A stretch of 64,000 bases of DNA from Azorhizobium doebereinerae UFLA1-100 (GTDB lineage: Bacteria > Pseudomonadota > Alphaproteobacteria > Rhizobiales > Xanthobacteraceae): positions 186,001-250,000 of the forward strand of contig NZ_AXBA01000002.1 in the NCBI RefSeq assembly GCF_000473085.1. Reading direction: 5' to 3'. This document shows positions 42,048 to 48,660 of this stretch, piece after piece. Made by a program: the position numbers and the translations under genes. Under the pieces are notes generated by a model. It was not told the origin of the DNA. It was given only the letters and a program-made list of their open reading frames with translations, and did not search any database. Within the stretch, counting starts at the first letter, position 1; every line of letters begins with the position of its first letter.

Positions 42048-44822
42048 TCAGGCGTCCGCCGCCAGATCCGCGCTCTCGGTCGCGGGCGCGTCCAAGCGCG
42101 CGTCCTGCGCCTCGGGCTGCGCCGCGTCCAGCCGGTAGACGAAGCGCCCGTCGCTCCCCACGTCGACGCCGATGCGGTCCGCCTGCTTCTCCTGGCTCAT
42201 GCGGCTGAGGATCTCGGTGGCGATGTCCGGCAGCAGGGTCTTGTTGACGATATGGTCAATGTTGCGCGCGCCGGTCTCCACATCGGTGCAGCGGGCAACG
42301 ATCTGCGCCACCACCGCGTCGGTGTAGAAGAAGGCCATCTTCTGGCTCTCGCGCAGGCGGCGGGCCACCTTGTCCAGCTTCAGGCGGGCGATGTCGCCCA
42401 AAATGTCGCCCAGCAGCGGATAGAAGGGCACGATCTGCATGCGGGCCAGCAGCGCCGGCTTGAAGTGGCGCGAAAGCTGCGGGCGGATCGCCTCCACCAG
42501 CGCGTCGGTGGCCGGGCGCGGCGTCATCTGGCCCATGTGGGTCAGCGTGTCGGTGGCGAGGTTACTGGTCAGGATGACAATGGTGTTCTTGAAGTCCACC
42601 ACCCGGCCTTCGCCGTCGGAGAGCACGCCCTTGTCGAACACCTGGTAGAACAGGTTCATCACCTCCGGGTCGGCCTTCTCCACCTCGTCCAGCAGCACGA
42701 CCGAATAGGGGCGCTGGCGCACCGCCTCGGTGAGGATGCCGCCCTCGCCGAAGCCCACATAGCCGGGGGGCGAGCCCACCAGCTTGGAGACGGTGTGCTT
42801 CTCCTGGAACTCCGACATGTTGATGGAGATGAGGAAGCGCTCGCCGCCGAACAGCAGGTCCGCCACGGCGGTGGCGAGCTCCGTCTTGCCGACGCCGGAG
42901 GGGCCGACGAACAGGAACACGCCCATGGGCTGGGTAGGGCTGTTGAGCCCGGCCTTGGCCGCGCGCATGCCCTCGTCGATGGCGGCGATGGCCTGGTCCT
43001 GGCCCTTGATGCGGCGCTTGAGGTCGCTGCCCAGCGCCAGGATGGAGGCGGCCTCGTCGCGCACCATGTTGCCGGTGGGAATGCCGGTCCAGTCGGAGAT
43101 CACCTGCCCCACCGCCTCCGGCGTCACCTCGTAATGCAAGAGGCCGGCGCGGCCCTGCACCTGGGCGAGGTCCGCGATGGCCTGGGCGAGGTCGGCGCGC
43201 AAGGCGAGCGCGGTGTCGCTCGCATCTTCCTCCCCGTTCTCGCAGGGCGCCAGCGGCGCGTCGGCCCCGGCGCCCTCCCCCTCAGCGGGCGCGTCCAGCG
43301 CGTTCAAGTCCTGGCGCAGGGCGAGGATGCGGTCCACCAGCGCCTTCTCGGCGGCCCAGCGGGCCTCCACCTCGGCGATCTCGACCCGCAGCCCGGCCAC
43401 CTCCTGGGCGATCTCCAAAGCGCGGGGATTGCCGGCGGTGCCCAGCGTCGCGCAGTCGCGGGCGATGGCGGCGCCTTCGCGCTCCAGCGTGGCGATGCGG
43501 CGCTCGCGGCTGTCGAGCGCATGCGGGCGGTTGGTGAGCGACAGCTTGACGCGGGCGCAGGCGGTATCCAGCACGTCCACCGCCTTGTCCGGCAATTGCC
43601 GGCCGGAGATGTAGCGCGCCGCCAGCTGGCTCGCCGCCATCACCGCGTCGTCGCGCACATAGACATTGTGGCTGCGCTCATAGATGGGGCGCAGGCCGCG
43701 CAGGATGGTGGTGGCCTCGGCCGGGCTCGGCTCGTCCAACTTCACCACCTGGAAGCGGCGCTCCAGCGCGGCGTCCTTCTCGAAATATTTCTTGTATTCG
43801 CTCCAGGTGGTGGCGGCGATGGTGCGCAGTTCGCCGCGCGCCAGGGCCGGCTTGAGCAGGTTGGCGGCATCCCCGCCGCCCGCCGCACCGCCGGCGCCCA
43901 CCATCATGTGCGCCTCGTCGATGAACAGGATGATGGGCGTGGGCGAGGCCTTCACCTCCTCGATGATGCCCTTCAGCCGGTTCTCGAACTCGCCCTTCAC
44001 CCCGGCGCCGGCTTGCAGCATGCCGAGATCGATGCCCACCAGTTCCACCTGGCGCAGGAATTCCGGCACGTCGCCCTGGGCGATCTTCAGCGCGAGGCCC
44101 TCCACCACGGCGGTCTTGCCCACGCCCGGCTCGCCCACGCAGATGGGGTTGTTCTTGCGGCGGCGGCCGAGGATGTCGATCATCTGCTGGATCTCGCGAT
44201 CGCGGCAGAACACCGGGTCGATCTTGCCCGCCCGCGCCTGGGCGGTGAAATCGGTGGCGAAGCGCGCCAGCACGCTGTCGGGATTGCGGCCGCCGGAGGC
44301 CGCCGGGCGATGGCCGGGGGTGCCCGCCGGGGCGGCCGGGGCGGCGCTCTCGGCGGAATGGGCCAGCAGGCCGTGGAACTCGGCCTTGAACTGCGCGCCC
44401 GGCACGGCGCGCAGCGTGTCCCACCATTCGGTCAGGCTGAAGCGGTTGGCGTTGGCCAGCACCGCCAGCAGCACGGCGCCGGAGCGCGTGGCGCTCTGCC
44501 CCAGTTCCACCGAGGCCAGCAGCCAGGCGTCGGTGAGGATCTCGATCAGCACCGGGGCGAACACCGGCCGGCCGGGGTTGCCCGCCTTCATGTCCTCCAC
44601 CGCGCGCTGCAACTGGCGCTTGAGCGTCGGCGTCTCGACGCCGTACTGGCGCAGCGCGATGCCCATGTCGCGGTCGGCATCGTCCACCATGGCGAGCAGA
44701 AAGTGCTCGACGGTGACGTCGTAATTGCCGCGCCCCACCGCGAGGCCCGCCGCCATTTCGAGCCCGCGCTTGGTATAAGGCGACAGCCGGTCCAGCAGCG
44801 GCTTCAGGTCCAGAGACAGCAT
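42048..44822 (-). CDS. clpV: T6SS AAA+ ATPase ClpV (TssH)
   Basis: 924 residues. An N domain with DLKPLLDRLSPYTKRGLEMA (sheath-binding region) precedes two AAA+ modules: Walker A1 GEPGVGKTA near 228 and Walker A2 GPSGVGKTE near 638, separated by a middle coiled domain. It unfolds contracted TssBC sheath for reuse. The start at 44822 has GGGGGAAG upstream; the longer frame to 45017 is Arg/Cys-rich and non-coding. It is 270 bp downstream of hcp, a gap holding direct repeats and a strong hairpin. Confidence 0.97.
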   Translation of the reverse strand: MLSLDLKPLLDRLSPYTKRGLEMAAGLAVGRGNYDVTVEHFLLAMVDDADRDMGIALRQYGVETPTLKRQLQRAVEDMKAGNPGRPVFAPVLIEILTDAWLLASVELGQSATRSGAVLLAVLANANRFSLTEWWDTLRAVPGAQFKAEFHGLLAHSAESAAPAAPAGTPGHRPAASGGRNPDSVLARFATDFTAQARAGKIDPVFCRDREIQQMIDILGRRRKNNPICVGEPGVGKTAVVEGLALKIAQGDVPEFLRQVELVGIDLGMLQAGAGVKGEFENRLKGIIEEVKASPTPIILFIDEAHMMVGAGGAAGGGDAANLLKPALARGELRTIAATTWSEYKKYFEKDAALERRFQVVKLDEPSPAEATTILRGLRPIYERSHNVYVRDDAVMAASQLAARYISGRQLPDKAVDVLDTACARVKLSLTNRPHALDSRERRIATLEREGAAIARDCATLGTAGNPRALEIAQEVAGLRVEIAEVEARWAAEKALVDRILALRQDLNALDAPAEGEGAGADAPLAPCENGEEDASDTALALRADLAQAIADLAQVQGRAGLLHYEVTPEAVGQVISDWTGIPTGNMVRDEAASILALGSDLKRRIKGQDQAIAAIDEGMRAAKAGLNSPTQPMGVFLFVGPSGVGKTELATAVADLLFGGERFLISINMSEFQEKHTVSKLVGSPPGYVGFGEGGILTEAVRQRPYSVVLLDEVEKADPEVMNLFYQVFDKGVLSDGEGRVVDFKNTIVILTSNLATDTLTHMGQMTPRPATDALVEAIRPQLSRHFKPALLARMQIVPFYPLLGDILGDIARLKLDKVARRLRESQKMAFFYTDAVVAQIVARCTDVETGARNIDHIVNKTLLPDIATEILSRMSQEKQADRIGVDVGSDGRFVYRLDAAQPEAQDARLDAPATESADLAADA

Positions 44823-44990
44823 GGCGACATCTTCCCCCGCGCAGGGCTCCCGCCCCGGCCGGCGTGCGGCGAATGAAGGGGACGCCCGAAATCCGTGGCC
44901 GTGACAGCGGCGCCGGCGCGCCGCGCGGCGCGCGCGACGGGCGCACGGCGGCCCTGTCAGTCGGCGCGCAGCAAAGCCATGTTCGATGAC

Positions 44991-45017
44991 CTGGACATGA
45001 CACTCTGGACATGACAC
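44991..45017. repeat. 13-bp direct repeat between hcp and clpV
   Basis: CTGGACATGACAC occurs twice (44991-45003 and 45005-45017), one base apart, giving a 14-bp period. Purpose unknown; possibly a protein-binding tandem or a replication-slippage relic. Confidence 0.5.
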
Positions 45018-45032
45018 GCATGCCCTATGCTA

Positions 45033-45062
45033 CCGCACCGGCCTCCGGGGAGGCCGGTGCGG
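45033..45062 (-). promoter_or_regulatory. Strong stem-loop downstream of hcp
   Basis: CCGCACCGGCCTCC (45033-45046) pairs perfectly with GGAGGCCGGTGCGG (45049-45062) over 2 nt. It lies 31 bp after the hcp stop and has no T-run. Expected to stabilise hcp mRNA or partly stop transcription, giving much more Hcp than ClpV. Confidence 0.6.
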
Positions 45063-45092
45063 CGGGCATGCCGCGCGGCGATGAGCCGGTGA

Positions 45093-45608
45093 TCAGACCG
45101 CCGGCTTGCGCCAGTCGTCGGAGCCGGAGGTGCCGGCCTTCTCGTGCGTCCAGGTCACCTTGCGATAGGTGAAGGACCAGTCTTCCATGTGCTGGAGCTG
45201 GGCGTTCTCGGGCAGCAGCGCGTTGGGGATCAGCGCCTTGCCGTCCACCAGCACGGCGTCTTCCCACTTGATGGTGAAATACTTTTCCTGCTGGCCCTTG
45301 GTCGAGGTGCGCCAGAAGGACAGTTCCACCGTGGTCAGCACTTCGCCGGTGGCGAGCGCCTGCCACAGCAGCGGCGAGGCCTTGTCCACATACTTGGTGA
45401 TGGTGGCGGGCTGGTGCACGCGGGCGCCGGTGGGCTGGCCGGACTGCGGGTCCCGGGGGATGATGACGTTGCTGGCGAAGGCCTGGACGATGCACTCGTC
45501 CTCATGGCCTTCCTGCCACAGGTTGCCGACGCTGTCGGCGGTGAAGGCGCCCTTGGTGATGGGGCCCTGCTTTTCGCCGGTGATGGTGATGTAGGCGGGA
45601 GTCGGCAT
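45093..45608 (-). CDS. hcp: T6SS tube protein Hcp (TssD)
   Basis: 171 residues, usual for Hcp. Starts MPTPAYITITGEKQGPITKG; then VHQPATITKYVDKASPLLWQAL and YRKVTWTHEKAGTSGSDDW, the family end. Hexamers stack into the tube inside the TssBC sheath. GAGGA precedes the ATG. It has its own sigma-54 promoter 48 bp upstream and heads the hcp-clpV-activator-kinase unit. Confidence 0.98.
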   Translation of the reverse strand: MPTPAYITITGEKQGPITKGAFTADSVGNLWQEGHEDECIVQAFASNVIIPRDPQSGQPTGARVHQPATITKYVDKASPLLWQALATGEVLTTVELSFWRTSTKGQQEKYFTIKWEDAVLVDGKALIPNALLPENAQLQHMEDWSFTYRKVTWTHEKAGTSGSDDWRKPAV

Positions 45609-45655
45609 AACGTCCTCGATCTCGATGACCGGCCCGATGCCGGCGCAGTCTCCAC

Positions 45656-45671
45656 CGCAAGACCGATGCCA
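45656..45671 (-). promoter_or_regulatory. Sigma-54 (-24/-12) promoter of hcp
   Basis: On the minus strand the sequence reads TGGCATCGGTCTTGCG: TGGCA at -24, TTGC at -12 and exact GG-N10-GC spacing. It matches all but two bases of TGGCACG-N4-TTGCW outside the variable region. 48 bp upstream of the hcp ATG. Fits the sigma-54 activator encoded two genes downstream. Confidence 0.75.
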
Positions 45672-45780
45672 GTTCTACTTCACGCTTTTGTCATGCGGCG
45701 CGCTTTCTTGTTCCCGCAAGCCGTTCACGGCGCATTCTGCACTTTCTGCCGGGTCACACCGGCGTATTTATTCGGTGCTG

Positions 45781-45806
45781 CAACTGCGCAGAAAACTGCG
45801 CAGTTG
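45781..45806. promoter_or_regulatory. 26-bp palindrome, candidate activator site for hcp
   Basis: CAACTGCGCAG, an AAAA spacer, then CTGCGCAGTTG. Each arm contains the 8-bp palindrome CTGCGCAG, which gives two complete half-sites; a further CTGCGCAA lies about 20 bp away. It sits about 110 bp upstream of the hcp -24 element, a typical enhancer distance. It could instead fold as a terminator hairpin for the gene ending at 45855, but no T-run follows. Confidence 0.55.
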
Positions 45807-45854
45807 GCGCCTCGCAGCGGGTTCCTGCGCAAGTGACGGTCGCGCGACGCCCGC

Positions 45855-46202
45855 TCAGGGCGTCGCCACCGGCCCCAGCGAGACGAGGCGGCAGGTGACG
45901 TCCAGCAGCGCCCGCGTCTTCAGGTCCAGCACCGCCACGCCCTCGCAGCGGAAGCCCTCGCCGCCGAACACCGCCTGCCCGGACACCGCATAGTCCAGCG
46001 CCGCCCGCCGCCCGTGGCTGAGGCGGCTGCGCGGCATCACCGCCAGCCGCAATTGGAGCGGACGCCCGTCCGCCAGCGCCAGCGCCTGCCACGCCGGCTG
46101 CTCCGGCCCGCCGGCGGGATAGGCCGCCACCAGCGCCCGCACCGTTTCGCTGAGCCGCGCTTCAACGCCGCCCACGTCATCCTTCAGCGGCTGCCAGATC
46201 AT
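45855..46202 (-). CDS. T6SS-locus hypothetical protein (115 residues)
   Basis: 115 residues, no signal peptide or membrane segment. Starts MIWQPLKDDVGGVEARLSE; the middle has RSRLSHGRRAALDYAVSGQA and the end LLDVTCRLVSLGP. Overlaps the TPR gene by 4 bp (ATGA), so it belongs to the VgrG module, where it is the last gene before hcp. I recognise no family. A cargo-related adaptor or immunity-like role is possible but unsupported. Confidence 0.72.
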   Translation of the reverse strand: MIWQPLKDDVGGVEARLSETVRALVAAYPAGGPEQPAWQALALADGRPLQLRLAVMPRSRLSHGRRAALDYAVSGQAVFGGEGFRCEGVAVLDLKTRALLDVTCRLVSLGPVATP

Positions 46203-48022
46203 GCCTCGCCCCCGTTCCCCGCCGTCGCGGCGGCCATGCGTGCCAGTTCGGCCAGCGGTGCGGCCCAGTCGCCGGGACGCTGCGCCGGCAGCACCCGCAT
46301 GTTCGGATACCAGAGCGAGGCGCCGTCGCGATGGGCGAACGGCCAGGGCAGCGCGGCCGGCACCAGCGCCGCCGCGCGCATGCCCATGGCCCCGGCCATG
46401 TGCAGCGCCAGGCCCGCGCTGCCCGCCACCAGATCCAGATGGGCCATCGCCGCCGCCAGGTCCCGCGCGTCGGCGAAATCCGCGCCCGCATCCACCACCG
46501 CCGGGCAGGCGGAAAGCTGCGCCCGCTCCGGCCCGAAGGCCAGCGAGACCAATGTGCCCCGCCCCGCCAGCGCCGCCGCGAGATCGGCCAGGCGCAGGCC
46601 TTGCGCGCCCGCCTCGAAGGCAAGGCCGATCAGCGGGCGCGGCAGGCCCTCCAGCGCCGCGCCCCAGCGGGCGTGGCGGGCGGCGTCCACCGCCAGATAG
46701 GGCGCGCCGGGCGCGCCCGCATCGCTGCCCAGCAGGCTGGGCAGCGCGGTGAGCGCCAGCGCATCGGCCGGCGCGGGGGCGGCGGTGGCGGCAAGGCCGA
46801 CGATCCCCTCCAGCAGCGGCAGCAGCGCCGCCTCCGCATGGCACGGCACCGCCCCGCCCGCCGGCGCCACCGCCCGCGCGAAGCGGGCCAGCAGCACGAG
46901 CTCGCCCGCCGCCAGCCCCTCGGGGATGCGCAGCGCGGCGACGGCCGGCGGACCGTCCTCGGGCACCGGCCACACCTCACCGAACCGGCCGAGCGCCAGC
47001 AGCAAATGGGTGCGCAGGTGCGCCGCCTCGGCCGCGTCCGGGGCGCGCTGGAACGCCTGTTCGGCGAAGGCCAGCGCCTTTTCCAACTCGCCGGCGAGCC
47101 GCAGCAGCCGGGCCATGGCCAGCAGCGCGCCGGGGTCGCCCTCGGCCCGCCGCACCAGCGCGGCGAAGGCGGCGAGGCCCCCCGCCGTATCGCCGGCGAG
47201 GATGCGGACGCGGGCCAGCGCGTCGGTGGCCTCAGGATGATGGGGCGCGGTGGCGATCACCCGCCGCAGGTGCCGCTCGGCCGCCTCCAGCCGGCCGAGG
47301 TCCATCAGCCGGCCGGCCAGCGCCACGGCGCGGCCATGGTCGGCGGGGGCGGCGAGATAGGCCTCCTCCGCGCAGGCCAGCGCCGCCTCCAGGCGGCCCT
47401 CGCCGGCCAGGATGTCGCTGATCAGCGCCAGGTCCGGCCCGTGGCCGGGGCGCAGGTCGAGGGCGTGGCGCAGCGCGGCCTCGGCCGGGCCGGGCCGGCC
47501 CTCGCGCAGCAGCAGGCGGGCGGCCAGCGACCAGCCCTCGGCCATCAGGCCGGCATCGTCCGCCGCCTGGGCCAGTTGCTGCACGGCGAGGATCTCCGCC
47601 CGCGCCCGCGCCCCTTCATCCTGCGCCAGCAAGGCGGCGGCCAGCTCGGCCCGGCGCGTGCCGTCGTGCGGCGCCAGCAGCGCCGCCTGCTCCAGGCAGG
47701 CGACGGCCGCCTCGGGGCGGCCGAGCGCGGCATGAGCGGCGCCGAGATTGGCGATGACGTCGGCGCGGCCGGGATGGCGTCCGGCCAGGTCCGCCAGCAG
47801 CGCGAAGGCCGGCTCCGCCGCGCCCCGCGCCAGGGCGCCGGCGGCGCGCAGCAGCAGGGCGTCCACCTGCTCCGGCGCCTGCGCCAGGATTTCGGCCACC
47901 AGGATCTCGGCCTCGGCATGGCGCCCGGCCGACATCAGCCGCCCGGCGGCGGCGACATGAGCGTCCAGATGGGCGTCCAGATGGGCGTGGTGCGGCGGCG
48001 CAAGGCCGGCGTCCGCGCTCAT
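46199..48022 (-). CDS. TPR protein with glycosyltransferase-like C-terminus
   Basis: 607 residues. N-terminal TPR array (about 15-350; repeats such as GRHAEAEILVAEILAQAPE and GRPEAAVACLEQAALLAPHD). The C-terminal 200 residues resemble the GT-B-type domain found after TPRs: LVAGSAGLALHMAGAMG and SLWYPNMRVLPAQRPGDWA match the usual DTAIAHLAGALG and WYP..R..RQ..GDW segments, with the first Asp-Thr replaced by Gly-Ser. Possibly a modifier of, or docking protein for, VgrG cargo. No signal peptide. Coupled to its neighbours on both sides. Confidence 0.82.
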   Translation of the reverse strand: MSADAGLAPPHHAHLDAHLDAHVAAAGRLMSAGRHAEAEILVAEILAQAPEQVDALLLRAAGALARGAAEPAFALLADLAGRHPGRADVIANLGAAHAALGRPEAAVACLEQAALLAPHDGTRRAELAAALLAQDEGARARAEILAVQQLAQAADDAGLMAEGWSLAARLLLREGRPGPAEAALRHALDLRPGHGPDLALISDILAGEGRLEAALACAEEAYLAAPADHGRAVALAGRLMDLGRLEAAERHLRRVIATAPHHPEATDALARVRILAGDTAGGLAAFAALVRRAEGDPGALLAMARLLRLAGELEKALAFAEQAFQRAPDAAEAAHLRTHLLLALGRFGEVWPVPEDGPPAVAALRIPEGLAAGELVLLARFARAVAPAGGAVPCHAEAALLPLLEGIVGLAATAAPAPADALALTALPSLLGSDAGAPGAPYLAVDAARHARWGAALEGLPRPLIGLAFEAGAQGLRLADLAAALAGRGTLVSLAFGPERAQLSACPAVVDAGADFADARDLAAAMAHLDLVAGSAGLALHMAGAMGMRAAALVPAALPWPFAHRDGASLWYPNMRVLPAQRPGDWAAPLAELARMAAATAGNGGEA

Positions 48023-48660
48023 CCCACCGTGACCCGCTTGCCGTCGAAGCGCAGGTCCTCCTTGGCCACCATCACGGCGGTGGCGGCCGAGGCGCTGGAG
48101 ATGCCGGCCACGGTCTCGACGCGGGTGCCCGCCTCCAGCACATCGGTGTCGCGCACCACCACGGTGCGGCTGCCGGCCTGCTCGGCGCTGGTGTCCGCCA
48201 CCACCTCGCGGCGGCGGGCGGTGATGCGCAGGTGATCGGCGACGAAGCTGGCGAGCCGGCCCACCAGGGTGAAGGCCCGGGCGCGCACCGCCACGCTGCC
48301 GCCGTCAATGGCGACCTCCCGCGTGCCGACCAGCGCCAGCTGCGGCGCCGCCAGCCGCACGCTGTCCGCGCCGGGCACCGAGAGGGCGGCCTCGCCCGGC
48401 AGCAGGCGGTCGAGCACGCTGAGCACGAAGCTGTCCGCCCCGGCGGTGGCCAGCAGCACCAGATCGCCCACGGCGGGCTCCACCAGGCAGCCGGCGGCGC
48501 GGCGGGCGGGGCGGTCCGCCTCCCCCGCCGCCACCCGCACGGCGCCATCGCCGGCCAGCGCGACCACCCGGCCGACCCGCAGGTCCGCCGCCTCCGCCTG
48601 CGGCGGCGCGGCTGCGGGCTGCGGCCGGGGCTGCGGCGCGGCGGCTCCGTCCGCGCTCAC
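48019..48660 (-). CDS. DUF3540 domain protein
   Basis: 213 residues, starting at GTG 48660 inside the vgrG stop (GTGA). A beta-rich pattern, LRVGRVVALAGDGAVRV then CLVEPAVGDLVLL and VLSVLDRLLPG, matches DUF3540, a family often encoded beside VgrG, DUF2169 and DUF4150 in T6SS effector modules. The role is undefined; it probably helps load cargo on the VgrG/PAAR tip. Confidence 0.85.
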   Translation of the reverse strand: MSADGAAAPQPRPQPAAAPPQAEAADLRVGRVVALAGDGAVRVAAGEADRPARRAAGCLVEPAVGDLVLLATAGADSFVLSVLDRLLPGEAALSVPGADSVRLAAPQLALVGTREVAIDGGSVAVRARAFTLVGRLASFVADHLRITARRREVVADTSAEQAGSRTVVVRDTDVLEAGTRVETVAGISSASAATAVMVAKEDLRFDGKRVTVG

